Source: RYN-230 sp036509255
Lineage (GTDB): Bacteria; Actinomycetota; Actinomycetes; Streptosporangiales; Streptosporangiaceae
Direction of reading: 5' to 3'
DNA: 64,000 bases
Assembly: GCA_036509255.1 (NCBI GenBank)
Contig: DATCFY010000218.1
Location: forward strand, 1 to 64,000
The notes beneath the pieces were generated by a model. It saw only the letters and a list, made by a program, of their open reading frames with translations. It searched no databases and had not been told where the DNA came from. Positions 41,368 to 51,140 of the stretch are shown here, piece after piece. A program made the translations under genes and the position numbers. The stretch's first letter is position 1; each line of letters opens with the position of its first letter.

Positions 41368-42240
41368 ATGCCCGGAGCGGACGAGATCCCCGTCCACACG
41401 ATGGCAGCTGGCCTGCCGGCGCACGCCGGCGGCCTCAGCGCCGCGCGGCCCGGGCATCCGCTGCCGCCCGCGGGGGCCGAGCCCCCGGCGGGCGACCCCT
41501 TCGGCACGGCTGCGCTGTCCAAGCTTGGCCATGAGCTCCGCAGCCCGCTGGCCGCCATCATCGGCCTGGCCAGGGTCTTGCTGCTGCAACTCGAGGCGGG
41601 CACGGGCGACGCGGCGACGCAAGTCCGCCAGATCGGCATGATCCAGACCAGCGCCGCCAGGTCGCTCTTCACCATCGAGCAGGTGGTGGACCTAGCCAAG
41701 ATGGCGTCGGGAGGGGTCCTGCCTCGGTTCCAGCTCGCCGACTGCCGGGGCATTGTTACCGACCTGGCCGCCAGCCTCCGCGCCGCCGCCGCGGAGCGGG
41801 GATTCCGCCTGCGCGCTGACCTCCCCCATCACCCGGTCATGGTCTGCACCGATCCGGGAATCCTCAGCCGCATAGTGCGCGAGCTAGTTGGCAACGGGCT
41901 GAGGTTCAGCGACGCCGCGGAGATACGCGTCCGCGTGGAGGCTGGCCACCGGCACGCCGCGGATGAGCCGGTCGCCATCTACGTCGCCGATGACGGCCCG
42001 GGCATCCCCGCCCATGAGCAGGCCCGCATATTCGGGCCTTTCGAACGCGGCGAGCTCGCCGCCACCCGGGATGACGGCGCTGCGGGACTGGGTCTGCATC
42101 TGGCCAGTCAGCAGGCGAGACTGCTCGGCGCTGAGCTGAGACTGAACAGCCAGGAGGGGGTGGGGAGCACATTCGCCATTACCTTCGACCACCCTCGAGC
42201 GCGCCCCGGCACCACCACCGGCGTCGACCCAGGGAGCTGA
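41368..42240 (+). CDS. Soluble histidine kinase
   Basis: ATG 41368 follows GAGAGGGGGAG; 290 residues. No membrane segment and no recognised sensor domain: a ~45-residue Pro/Ala-rich leader, HisKA with KLGHELRSPLAAIIGLARVL (His ~54), then a HATPase domain with RELVGNGLRFSD (N-box), YVADDGPGIPAHE (G1) and GAAGLGLHLASQQARLL (G2). All motifs are present. The next gene starts 3 nt after the stop and encodes a receiver-first hybrid kinase, so the two work together. The input may come through partner proteins or from the divergent PAS kinase. Confidence 0.9.
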   Translation: MPGADEIPVHTMAAGLPAHAGGLSAARPGHPLPPAGAEPPAGDPFGTAALSKLGHELRSPLAAIIGLARVLLLQLEAGTGDAATQVRQIGMIQTSAARSLFTIEQVVDLAKMASGGVLPRFQLADCRGIVTDLAASLRAAAAERGFRLRADLPHHPVMVCTDPGILSRIVRELVGNGLRFSDAAEIRVRVEAGHRHAADEPVAIYVADDGPGIPAHEQARIFGPFERGELAATRDDGAAGLGLHLASQQARLLGAELRLNSQEGVGSTFAITFDHPRARPGTTTGVDPGS

Positions 42241-42242
42241 TC

Positions 42243-44303
42243 GTGGCCACCGTCCTCGTTGTCGACGACCGCGCGGCCCACCGCGAGATAGCGCGCGCCA
42301 CGCTGGACAGCGGTGGTCACCATGTCCTCGAAGCCGCTGAAGGCCGCCAGGCTCTCTCGCTGGCGAAGAGCAGCCATCCCGACGTCGTGCTGACCGATGT
42401 GCTCATGCCGGGTATCGACGGATACCAGCTCGTCCGTGAGCTGCGCGAGGACCCCGACACGGCGGCCATTCCCGTGCTCTTCTTCTCCGCCAACTACCGC
42501 GAGGACGAGGCCCGGCCGCTGGCGGCAGCATGCGGGGTCAGCAGGATCCTCTCCAAGGAGGCGAGCCCGCAGGAATTGCTCAGCGCCATCGCGCACGCGC
42601 TCAATGGCCAGGCTGCAACGGTCGCCCCCGGCGGGACGGGCTTCGAGGTACAGCACGCTGAGACGGTCAACGCTAAGCTAGTCGAGAAGGTGCAGGCCCT
42701 TGACGAGAGTGAGGCCCGGTTCCTGGCCATGGCCGAAGCGGCGCCGACCGGTATCGTCATCGCCGATGCGGACGGGCTGGCCAGCTACGTCAACCCCCGG
42801 CTGAGCGAAATCACCCAGACAGCCGCCGCTGAGCTACTCGGCCGAGGCTGGCAGCACTGCCTCAGCCACGATCAGCGGCAGGCCCTCCAGGCCGGCTTCC
42901 GTTGCCTGCCTCCCAGCCTGCTCGGGCAGCGCCGCTGCGAGCGCCTGCCGCTGCGCGGCGGCCAGACACGGTGGCTGACCATCCTCATCCGGCCGGTCCG
43001 CAACAGCGAGCTTGCGGTCACCGGGTACGTCGCCATGATCGACGATGTCACCGCCGTGGAAGAGGCCAACGAGCGTCGGCGTTGCGCGGAACGCGAACGG
43101 CAGGACGAGGAACGACGCCAGGTGGCGGCTCGCCTTGACAGCCTCACCCGGATGGCTGGGGGAGTAGCTCACGACTTTAATAACCTGCTCAACATCGTCA
43201 TGTCCTTTGGCCAGTTCGTCAGGGAAGCCGTTGAGGACACCGCCGGGGCGCAGCTCACACAGGCGCAGGCGCAGGCCATTCTCAGCGACGTGGACCAGAT
43301 CCACCGCGCCTCCCAGCGCGCGGCCCATCTCACCCACCAGCTGCTGACCTTCGGGGGCCGGGACACCGTCGAGCGAGCCGTGCTCGACGTCAACGTCCTC
43401 ATCGGGGAAGTCCTCGGCATGATCTCCGGCACCATCGGCGAGCATGTCGCCATCACGAGCCGGCTGGACCCGCACCTGCGTCACGTACTCGCCAGCAGCA
43501 GCCAGATCGGCCAGGTGCTGCTCAACCTGGCCGTCAACGCCCGCGACGCCATGCCCGACGGAGGATCACTGCACTTCGAGACGGCCAACACCTGCGGTGA
43601 ACCCGCCGGGCAGGCTGCTGACCTTCCGGGCCGTGATTGGGTCCGAATCTCAGTGACCGACACGGGGCATGGCATGCCGCCCGCCACCGTCCAGCAGGCT
43701 ATGGAACCGTTCTTCACCACTAAGCCCCTCGGCCAGGGAGCCGGCCTCGGCCTGGCTACCTCCTACGGCATCATCAAGCAGGCCGGCGGTGAACTGATCA
43801 TCGACTCGCTGCCCGGCCGCGGCGCCACCATTCACCTTTACCTTCCCGCCAGCTACCAGCCCGTCGACACCAGCGGGCAAGTCGCGTCCGCATCCGCATC
43901 CGCATCCGCATCCGCAGGCCAGACCATCCTGGTTGCCGAGGACGAAGACGGGCTGAGGGACGTCATCACCCGCATGCTCACCGGGGCTGGCTATCACGTC
44001 CTGGCCGCTTCCAACGGCCAGGAAGCCCTGGCCATGGCCGGGCGGCACGATGACGTCATCCACGCCCTGCTCACCGACGTGGTGATGCCCGCCATGAACG
44101 GCGGCGACGTCGCCAGGCAACTGCGTCAGGCCCGGCCGGGCGCCTGCGTCCTGTACATGTCCGGCTACGCCGCTCCGGTCATGACCGAGCAAGGCCTGCT
44201 CGACCCCGGTGTCGCCATCGTCAATAAGCCCTTCACCAGGGACGAACTGCTGAACACGCTGGAAGCGACGCTGAGCCGGCAGCCACCGCGCGAGAAGCTC
44301 TAG
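42243..44303 (+). CDS. REC-PAS-HisKA-HATPase-REC hybrid kinase
   Basis: GTG 42243; 686 residues. N-terminal receiver (TVLVVDDRAAHREIARATL, Asp ~52 in VVLTDVLMPGIDG), coiled linker, PAS domain (~155-270, AAPTGIVIADADGLASYVN), HisKA of the GGVAHDFNNLLNIVM type (His ~310), HATPase (NLAVNARDAMPDGG, DTGHGMPP, GAGLGLATSYGI), then an (SA)5 linker made by a hexanucleotide repeat and a C-terminal receiver (~562-680, Asp in LLTDVVMPAMNGG). The HDFNNLL class often autophosphorylates and hands phosphate to its own C-terminal receiver. It is coupled to the upstream kinase. No DNA-binding output is present. Confidence 0.92.
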   Translation: MATVLVVDDRAAHREIARATLDSGGHHVLEAAEGRQALSLAKSSHPDVVLTDVLMPGIDGYQLVRELREDPDTAAIPVLFFSANYREDEARPLAAACGVSRILSKEASPQELLSAIAHALNGQAATVAPGGTGFEVQHAETVNAKLVEKVQALDESEARFLAMAEAAPTGIVIADADGLASYVNPRLSEITQTAAAELLGRGWQHCLSHDQRQALQAGFRCLPPSLLGQRRCERLPLRGGQTRWLTILIRPVRNSELAVTGYVAMIDDVTAVEEANERRRCAERERQDEERRQVAARLDSLTRMAGGVAHDFNNLLNIVMSFGQFVREAVEDTAGAQLTQAQAQAILSDVDQIHRASQRAAHLTHQLLTFGGRDTVERAVLDVNVLIGEVLGMISGTIGEHVAITSRLDPHLRHVLASSSQIGQVLLNLAVNARDAMPDGGSLHFETANTCGEPAGQAADLPGRDWVRISVTDTGHGMPPATVQQAMEPFFTTKPLGQGAGLGLATSYGIIKQAGGELIIDSLPGRGATIHLYLPASYQPVDTSGQVASASASASASAGQTILVAEDEDGLRDVITRMLTGAGYHVLAASNGQEALAMAGRHDDVIHALLTDVVMPAMNGGDVARQLRQARPGACVLYMSGYAAPVMTEQGLLDPGVAIVNKPFTRDELLNTLEATLSRQPPREKL
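43887..43916. repeat. Hexanucleotide repeat (TCCGCA)x5
   Basis: Five exact TCCGCA units encode (Ser-Ala)5 between the HATPase domain and the C-terminal receiver of the hybrid kinase. Slippage would change linker length in steps of two residues without shifting the frame. Confidence 0.95.
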
Positions 44304-44333
44304 GCGGGCCTGGCCGCCGGGTCAGCGGGCCGG

Positions 44334-45551
44334 TCACAGCCGCGGCGCCGACGCCGCGGCCGGGTTGCGCCCGGCCAGCCCGAGGAGGGCAAAGGCGAAG
44401 GACACGATGGCCAGGAACACCCAGCCGGTGTCGAAGCTGGTCCGGGGCACGAGGTGGCCGAAGATGATGGGGATGAAGAAGCCGCCCACCGCGGCCAGCG
44501 TGAGCATCAGGCCGGCCGCCGTGCCGATGTACTGGTGGCCGATGTGGCAGACCCGGGCCGGGACCGCCAGCCAGGCGGCGAAGCCGAAGATCAGGAAGAA
44601 ACCGATCCCGATCCCGAGGACCCAGAGCGCCGGGGTCGGCACCACGGGGATGAGGGCGAGCAGCGCGGCGACGGCGACGAGCGGTCCGACCACGAACATC
44701 CGCAGGTTCCTGCTGCGGTCGGCGCAGTACCCGCCCAGCAGGCTGCCCGGGATGCCGGCCAGCCCGATGAGCGCAGCCAGCAGGCCGCCGGCGGACGAGT
44801 CCAGGTGCCGGGTGACAGTCACGTACTCGCTGAACAGCTGCGTGGTGGTGAAGTACGCGCCGTATCCGCCGAACAGCGCGACACCGTAGACCCACAGATC
44901 CCTGCTGGTGAGCACGATACGCAGGGCGGCACGGTCGAAGCTCGCCCCGCCGAGCGTCCGGTCGCCGTCCGGGACCCGGAAGACCGCGAGCGTCACCAGC
45001 ATGACGAGCAACTCGAAGACACCGGCCAGGATCAGCGACATGTGCCAGCTCGTCGCGCGCTGCACGTAGAGCCAGACATAGAGCGCGAAGGCGGCCCCCG
45101 CGCTGAAGACGGCGCCGCCGGTGATGCCGAGCGCGAGCGTGACGTGGCTGTCGCGGAACCAGACGACGACGGCCGCGGTCCCGACGGCGATGAACACCGA
45201 TCCGCCGACGCCGCTGACCACCCGGAAGAAAGCGAGTTCGGCGTAGCTATGGGAAAGCCCGGACATGATGCCGGCCAGTCCCTGCACCAGGAGGCCGAGC
45301 ACGAGGGTCTTCTTCATCCCGATCGCCGTGGCGAGCATGCCACCGGGGATGTGCGTAAGCCCATAACCGACGATGTACAGCGAGATGAGGAAGCTCAGCG
45401 GCCCCAGGCCGACCTTGAACTGCGCGCCGATGAGCGGGAAGGCCGTGGCGACGACGAACCAGTTCAGCGTCAGCGCGATGATGCCCAGGCTGATCACGGC
45501 GAGCATGCCCCATCGCACGGGGCCGTGCACGGGCCCTTGGACCGAGGCCAT
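44334..45551 (-). CDS. MFS transporter
   Basis: ATG 45551 after GGGGGGA; 405 residues with about 12 hydrophobic helices (MLAVISLGIIALTLNWFVVA first). Family signs are GYGLTHIPGGMLATAIGMKK in the helix 2-3 region and GVGGSVFIAVGTAAVVVWFRD. The pattern is that of the nitrate/oxalate/sialate-like branch of MFS. It is convergent with the hybrid kinase gene (30 nt between stops) and divergent from the LuxR-type regulator by 270 bp. The substrate is unknown. Confidence 0.88.
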   Translation of the reverse strand: MASVQGPVHGPVRWGMLAVISLGIIALTLNWFVVATAFPLIGAQFKVGLGPLSFLISLYIVGYGLTHIPGGMLATAIGMKKTLVLGLLVQGLAGIMSGLSHSYAELAFFRVVSGVGGSVFIAVGTAAVVVWFRDSHVTLALGITGGAVFSAGAAFALYVWLYVQRATSWHMSLILAGVFELLVMLVTLAVFRVPDGDRTLGGASFDRAALRIVLTSRDLWVYGVALFGGYGAYFTTTQLFSEYVTVTRHLDSSAGGLLAALIGLAGIPGSLLGGYCADRSRNLRMFVVGPLVAVAALLALIPVVPTPALWVLGIGIGFFLIFGFAAWLAVPARVCHIGHQYIGTAAGLMLTLAAVGGFFIPIIFGHLVPRTSFDTGWVFLAIVSFAFALLGLAGRNPAAASAPRL

Positions 45552-45821
45552 GAAGGTCCCCCCACAGCAGCTCCGCCCGGCTGCGGCCAGGTCAGGACGG
45601 GCTCATAGACGCCGGCAGCTTGCCGCAGGGACTGCTGTAGAGTACCGCTGACAGCAGCGTAGCCCCGTGGGCCTCAGCTGTGACCGTCGCAGGTGCGACC
45701 GGTGGTCGTCCCGCCGGCAGCGGACACGCTTGACGAGATGGTCGATGATGGCTACGAGCTTTTTCCCGGGCGTTAGTCCACGGCGGGCGCCGTCACCTGG
45801 CGCATCGCCTTCGGGTTAGCG

Positions 45822-48518
45822 GTGACGAGTACCGCAGCCGGCTTCGTCGGGCGCCAGAGCGAGCTGCGCATCCTCAGTGAGCGGTTTGCCGCCGCCGGGG
45901 AGGGCCATCCGCAGGTCATCTACGTGGAAGGCGAGGCCGGCGGCGGTAAATCGACTCTGCTGTCCCGGTTCCTCGGTTCGCTGCCGGACGCCGTCATCCT
46001 CGAGGTCGCGGGGGACGAGGCGGAGACACTGCTCTCCTACGGGGTTATCGATCAGCTGCAGCCCGGGGTCGTGACGGAGCCGGGGACCGACCCGATGGTC
46101 GTGGGTGCCCAGCTGCTGGATCTGCTCGACCGGCTGCAAGCCGACGGCCAGGTCGTCGTGCTCATGATTGACGACCTGCAGTGGGCTGACCGGCCGTCCT
46201 CCCGTGCGGTGCTGTTCGCTCTGCGGCGCCTGCGTGCCGACAAGGTGCTGGCGATCGTCTCAACGCGGTCCGGCGGCCTGGCTGACCCTGGCTGGGCACG
46301 GTTCGTGGGTGGTGATTCGCGCGTCACCCGTATCCGCCTGGGCGGGCTCAGCCCGGATGATCTCACCGAGCTGGCCAGCGTGCTGGGGCTGGGAGTGCTG
46401 TCGCAGCGCGGGGCATCCCGGTTGGCTGCCCACACCGAGGGCAACGCGCTCTACTGCCGCGCACTGCTCGAGGAGATCGGCATTGCCGGGCTGAGCGCGC
46501 CGGGCGATCGGGGGTTGCCGGCGCCACGGCAGCTGTCCGCGGTGATCCTGGCCCGCATCGCGGCGCTTCCGGCAGCAGCCCGGTCGTTCGTGGCGGCCGC
46601 CTCGGTGCTGGGCCAGCACGCGCCGATCCCGGCGATCGCATCGGTCGCCCGGTTGCCTGATGCGCGCCGCGAGGTGGATGCGGCGGTCGCCGCCGGACTG
46701 CTCATCGAGGGCGCCCCGCCGCCGGAGCTGGCCTTTACTCACCCGGTGTACCGGGCGGCGGTCTACGCCGATCTCAGTCCGGCGAGCCGCCGGGAACTGC
46801 ACGCGCGGGCCGCTGAGGTTACGGCCGGCCACGCGCGGCTGGCGCACCGGGCCGCGGCATCGCTCGGCCCGGATGAGTCGCTCGCCGGTGAACTCGAAGC
46901 CTCGGCCCTCGTCAGCGCGGCGGCCGGTGATGCGGGCGCGTCGGCCTGGGCGCTGGAACAGGCAGCGGCCCTGTCACCAGCCGCGGAGGACCGGGAAAGC
47001 CGGTTGCTCGACGCTGCCCTGGCTCTCCTCAACGCCGCGGATACGCCTGCGGCCGCCCGGGTGCTGGCCTCCTGCCAGACTTCCAGCGCCCGCCGCGACG
47101 CGCTGACCGGGCTGCTGGGGGTGTTCACCGGCTCACCCAGTGCCGAGCGCCGCCTGCTCGCCGCCTGGCAGGCCCACGATCCGGCGACCGAGGGTGAAAT
47201 CGGAGCGCGTGCTGCGACCTCCCTGACCAACTGGATGGTCCTGTCTGGCCGTCCTGACCAGGCCCTCACCTGGGCGCACCGGGCGGTAGACGGCACGGTC
47301 GCGGGTTCGGCTCTGTGGTCCATGGCCAGCACCGCGCTGGCCTACGCGCTCGCCTCGGCCAGCCGGAGCCCGGAGGGGCTGGCCGTTCTCGCCTTCCTGC
47401 CCGTTCCGGGGAACGAAGTGCCGATGCCGGAGACCGACGCCCTCATCATGCGGGGCATGCTGAAGGTCTACGTCGATGACCTTCCCGGGGCCATCGCGGA
47501 CCTGGGCGTGGCGGCGGCCCGGCTGCGCACCGGGCAGCCCTCGACCTACCCGGGCCCGTGCCTGGCCCATCTGAGTGACGCCTACTTCCGCCGGGGCGAT
47601 TGGGACGCTGCGGTCACGCACGCCCAGCTGGCCACCTCTCTGGCGCAGGACACCGATCGCCCGGTGGACCTCGCCCGGGCGCACGCACGTGCAGCCCAGG
47701 TCTTTGCCTTCCGCGGCCAGTGGAGTGCCGCGCAGTCGCACATCGGTGCGGCCCGGGCGGCGGCTGAGCGGCTGCCCCTGGTCATGCCGGTGGCCAGCGC
47801 CGCAGTGGCGGGCGCCTCGCTGGCTCTCGCCGGCGGCGACCTGGCCGGGGTTCTTCTCGCGACCGAGCCAGTGCGCGCCACCGGAGTCCTCGGGGTGGGG
47901 GGCCGGCCAGGGATCTTCAACTGGAGAGCTCTCGAGGCGGACGCGCTGATCGGCCTGGGACGCCTGGACCACGCCGAAGCCGCGCTCAGCGAATTCGACG
48001 CCGCGATTCCCCCGGAAGGGCTGGCCTCAGCGGCCCTGATGCTGGCCCGCTGCCGGGGCAACCTGGCTGTGGCCAGGGGATCTACGGCCCAGGCGGAGGC
48101 GGCGTTCACGCTCGCCCGCTCGTTCGAGGCCGCCGTCCCGATGCCGTTTGAGCACGCCCTGCTAAGCCTGGACGACGGCCGCCGCTTGCGGGCGGCCGGG
48201 AATCGGCCGGCGGCGATCGCGCAGCTCGAAAAGGCCCATCAGCTGTTCTCCGGCCTCGGCGCAGATCCCTACGTGCAGGCGTGCGCCACGGAACTGGCGG
48301 CGCTGCAGGTCGCCGCCGCGACCGGGAGTCCTGCCGCCCTTCTCGGGCTGAGCCGCTCGGAGCTGGCGGTGGCCCGGCTGGTCGCCACCGGGCTGACCAA
48401 CCGGGAGGTAGCCAGCGAGCTGTTCGTCTCGGTGAAGACGGTGGAGTACCACCTCCGCAACAGCTACATCAAGCTCGACATCACCTCCCGCCGGGCGCTC
48501 GCGGCTCTGCTGCGCTGA
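45822..48518 (+). CDS. LuxR-type regulator with N-terminal AAA ATPase (LAL-like)
   Basis: GTG 45822; 898 residues. N-terminal ATPase: GRQSELRILSERF, Walker A VEGEAGGGKSTLL (~37-46), Walker B VVVLMIDDLQWAD (~112), and an arginine-rich sensor region. The middle ~450 residues are helical TPR-like repeats (for example HAQLATSLAQDTDRPVDLAR and HIGAARAAAERLPLV). The C-terminal LuxR helix-turn-helix (~835-895) reads LSRSELAVARLVATGLTNRE and VSVKTVEYHLRNSYIKLDI. LAL regulators bind ATP and usually a small inducer. The likely targets are the MMPL-hydrolase genes downstream or the divergent MFS gene; this is inferred from position. Confidence 0.92.
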   Translation: MTSTAAGFVGRQSELRILSERFAAAGEGHPQVIYVEGEAGGGKSTLLSRFLGSLPDAVILEVAGDEAETLLSYGVIDQLQPGVVTEPGTDPMVVGAQLLDLLDRLQADGQVVVLMIDDLQWADRPSSRAVLFALRRLRADKVLAIVSTRSGGLADPGWARFVGGDSRVTRIRLGGLSPDDLTELASVLGLGVLSQRGASRLAAHTEGNALYCRALLEEIGIAGLSAPGDRGLPAPRQLSAVILARIAALPAAARSFVAAASVLGQHAPIPAIASVARLPDARREVDAAVAAGLLIEGAPPPELAFTHPVYRAAVYADLSPASRRELHARAAEVTAGHARLAHRAAASLGPDESLAGELEASALVSAAAGDAGASAWALEQAAALSPAAEDRESRLLDAALALLNAADTPAAARVLASCQTSSARRDALTGLLGVFTGSPSAERRLLAAWQAHDPATEGEIGARAATSLTNWMVLSGRPDQALTWAHRAVDGTVAGSALWSMASTALAYALASASRSPEGLAVLAFLPVPGNEVPMPETDALIMRGMLKVYVDDLPGAIADLGVAAARLRTGQPSTYPGPCLAHLSDAYFRRGDWDAAVTHAQLATSLAQDTDRPVDLARAHARAAQVFAFRGQWSAAQSHIGAARAAAERLPLVMPVASAAVAGASLALAGGDLAGVLLATEPVRATGVLGVGGRPGIFNWRALEADALIGLGRLDHAEAALSEFDAAIPPEGLASAALMLARCRGNLAVARGSTAQAEAAFTLARSFEAAVPMPFEHALLSLDDGRRLRAAGNRPAAIAQLEKAHQLFSGLGADPYVQACATELAALQVAAATGSPAALLGLSRSELAVARLVATGLTNREVASELFVSVKTVEYHLRNSYIKLDITSRRALAALLR

Positions 48519-48853
48519 CTAACAAGCTTTTTCTCGCACAAATTTTCCGGGGTAAACACAGGGTCGGACCTAGGGTCGGACCCTGGGGACAATAACGCCT
48601 GGCCCGCGTTGACTATGAGCCATGGACGCCTCACCAACGCCGAGGCAAACGATTCGCCTTCTCCTCGACATCAGCCGGCCTGATGGACGCCTCGAGGGAC
48701 GGATACGCGCTGACGGCACAAACGCCTGGAAGCCGTTCTCCGGCGTCCTTGAGCTGCTCAAAGTGCTTGAGGAAACGTGCCTGGAAATCTCCGGGACATA
48801 GCGATTCCCGGATGCCGCGAAACATAGTGCTGCCGCCCTGCGAAAGGAACGTC
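48519..48853. other. Intergenic region before the MMPL gene
   Basis: The 335-bp gap contains the 27-bp imperfect palindrome at 48559-48585 and two GGACGCCTC copies (about 48623 and 48685). The MMPL frame stays open upstream to 48683, but that part has no family sequence and ends at a good ribosome site before ATG 48854. No other gene is supported. Confidence 0.6.
48559..48585. promoter_or_regulatory. 27-bp imperfect palindrome / double GGGTCGGACC element
   Basis: The site reads CAGGGTC at the left and GACCCTG at the right and contains AGGGTCGGACC twice, head to tail (48560-48570 and 48572-48582). It lies 41 bp after the LuxR-type gene and 269 bp before the MMPL start. No T-run follows, so an operator is more likely than a terminator. 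Confidence 0.55.
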
Positions 48854-51070
48854 ATGAATCAGCCCGCCAGCCAGTCCATATTCGAGAGGTGGGGGCGTAC
48901 CGCGTACCGCCGCCGGCGGCTGATCCTGCTGATCGCCGTCCTCGTCGCGGTCCTCGGCGGTGTGTGGGGAACCAGCATCTTCGCCACCGTGCAGACCGCG
49001 GGCGGTTTCGACGCCCCGAATAGCCAGAGCCAGCATGAAGCCACCCTGGCCACTCAGGCCTTCGGCCGCGACGCCGGGGACGTGGTGGTGCTGTACTCCA
49101 GCAAGACCCTCACCACCGCGGCGCCGGCGTTCCGGTCCGCGGTGACTCACACGCTGGCCGCGCTCCCGCACAGCAAGGTGGAGTCGTCCGCGTCGTACTG
49201 GTCGACTGGGTCCCGGCGGTTCGTCAGCGGCACCGGCAAGCAGACCTACGCGGTCATCGAGCTCGCCGGGGCCAGCGATACGGCCCGGCAGGAGAACTAC
49301 GACGCGATCAAGACGGACCTGGGCGCGCCCGGCCTGCGCAGTCAGGTCGGCGGCGAGGTCCCCACCAACGAAACGATTGACCAGCAGACCACCGCCAACA
49401 TCACCCGGGCCGAGGGCCTGTCCTTCCCGGTCCTGCTGATCCTGCTGCTGGTGATCTTCGGTGGCCTGGCCGCGGCCAGCCTGCCGCTGGCGATCGGCGC
49501 GCTGGGCATCCTCGGGTCGTTCACCGCGCTGCGGCTGCTGACCCTGGTCACCGGCGTGTCGGTGTTCTCCCTGAACATCACCACCATCCTCGGCCTTGGG
49601 CTCGGCATCGACTACGGCCTGTTCCTCGTCACCCGGTTCCGGGAGGAACTGCACCGGCGCGACTCGGTCGAGGACGCGGTCGCCCGCACCGTGGCCACCG
49701 CTGGCCGCACAGTGCTGGTCTCCGGTGTCACCGTCGCCATCGTGCTGGCCAGCCTGATGCTCTTCCCCGAAACCATCCTGCGGTCCATCGGCTATGGCGG
49801 CGTCGCCACGGTCCTGGTGGACATGCTCGCCGCGCTGACCGTGCTGCCCGCGCTACTGGCCGTCCTGGGCCCGAAGGTGAACGCCCTGCGGATCCGCCGG
49901 TCCGTGCAGGGCCCGCCCAGGGCCGAGAACGCCGGCGGCTGGTACCGGCTCGCGCACAGCGTCATGCGCCGGCCGCTGCTGTACGCCCTGCCGATCGTGG
50001 TGCTGCTGCTCGCCCTCGGCTCCCCCTTCCTGAAGGTCGTCTGGGGCGGGGTGGACGCCACCGTGCTCCCCGCCAGCGCCGCACCCCGCGTGGTCACTGA
50101 AGCGCTGAACCGCGACTTCCCCGGCAACCCGACCGCGCCGATCGAGGCCATCGTCCGGTTCGGGGGACCAGTGGCCGCCTCGCCGGCCCGCGCCGCCGGC
50201 CTGGCTGCTTACGCGACCCGGCTCGCTCACGTTCCTGGCGTCACTGCTGTGCAGGTCACCGGCGTCCGCGGGAGTATCGCGCGGATCGACCTCAGTTACG
50301 GGCCGGGCCCCTACACGCCGCAAGCCCGGGTCATCGCCGGGGACGTCCGCGACGTCGCCGGGCCGCCTGGCGCCACCGCTCAGGTCGGCGGGCAGACCGC
50401 CGCGCTGGCCGATCAGCTGTCCAGCATCGGCCACACCCTGCCGTGGATGGGCCTATCCGTGATCATCGCGACGTTCCTGCTGCTGTTCCTCGCGTTCGGG
50501 TCGCTGGTCCTGCCCCTCGAGGCGATCGTGGCCAACGTCCTGTCGCTGTCCGCGATGTACGGGGTGGTGACCTGGATTTTCCAGGACGGGCACCTGTCCG
50601 GGCTGCTGGGCTTCACCCCCAGCGGCACGATCAGCCCGACCATCCCGGTCCTGATGTTCGCGATCATGTTCGGGCTGTCCATGGACTACCAGGTGTTCCT
50701 GCTCTCCAGAATCCGTGAGCGCTACCTCGCGACCGGCGACAACACCGCCTCGATCGCCAGTGGCCTGCAGCGTACCGGCGGAGTGATCACCAGCGCCGCG
50801 CTGCTGCTGGTCATCGTGATCGGCATGTTCTCCCTGTCCAGCATCACCTTCATCAAGCTGCTGGGTGTCGGCATGATCGTGGCCCTCGTCCTCGACGCCA
50901 CCCTGGTGCGGATGCTGCTCGTGCCCGCCGCCATGCGGCTGCTGGGCGACGCGAACTGGTGGGCGCCCGCGCCGCTGCGCCGCCTCTATGCCCGGTACGG
51001 CATCCGCGAGGACGACGGCCCCAGGACCGGTGCAGTGGCGGAACACGCACCCGAGCCGGCCCGCTCCTAG
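48854..51070 (+). CDS. MMPL-family RND transporter
   Basis: ATG 48854 follows AAAGGAACG; 738 residues, the normal length for a short actinobacterial MMPL protein. TM1 (LILLIAVLVAVLGGVWGTSIF) is followed by an extracytoplasmic porter domain, TM2-6 with FSLNITTILGLGLGIDYGLFLVTRFREEL (the conserved GxxxDY motif in TM4), a second porter domain, and TM8-12 with MFGLSMDYQVFLLSRIRERYL, the matching GxxxDY in TM10. These Asp-Tyr pairs carry protons. It probably exports a lipid or other hydrophobic molecule. It is followed by an alpha/beta hydrolase and a broken metallo-hydrolase, perhaps acting on the same compound. Confidence 0.93.
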   Translation: MNQPASQSIFERWGRTAYRRRRLILLIAVLVAVLGGVWGTSIFATVQTAGGFDAPNSQSQHEATLATQAFGRDAGDVVVLYSSKTLTTAAPAFRSAVTHTLAALPHSKVESSASYWSTGSRRFVSGTGKQTYAVIELAGASDTARQENYDAIKTDLGAPGLRSQVGGEVPTNETIDQQTTANITRAEGLSFPVLLILLLVIFGGLAAASLPLAIGALGILGSFTALRLLTLVTGVSVFSLNITTILGLGLGIDYGLFLVTRFREELHRRDSVEDAVARTVATAGRTVLVSGVTVAIVLASLMLFPETILRSIGYGGVATVLVDMLAALTVLPALLAVLGPKVNALRIRRSVQGPPRAENAGGWYRLAHSVMRRPLLYALPIVVLLLALGSPFLKVVWGGVDATVLPASAAPRVVTEALNRDFPGNPTAPIEAIVRFGGPVAASPARAAGLAAYATRLAHVPGVTAVQVTGVRGSIARIDLSYGPGPYTPQARVIAGDVRDVAGPPGATAQVGGQTAALADQLSSIGHTLPWMGLSVIIATFLLLFLAFGSLVLPLEAIVANVLSLSAMYGVVTWIFQDGHLSGLLGFTPSGTISPTIPVLMFAIMFGLSMDYQVFLLSRIRERYLATGDNTASIASGLQRTGGVITSAALLLVIVIGMFSLSSITFIKLLGVGMIVALVLDATLVRMLLVPAAMRLLGDANWWAPAPLRRLYARYGIREDDGPRTGAVAEHAPEPARS

Positions 51071-51140
51071 CCACGCGGCCAGCGGCGGCGCTCCCACCCC
51101 CAGCCAGGCGACGACTGACATGCAGGGAAGGAACACGCAG

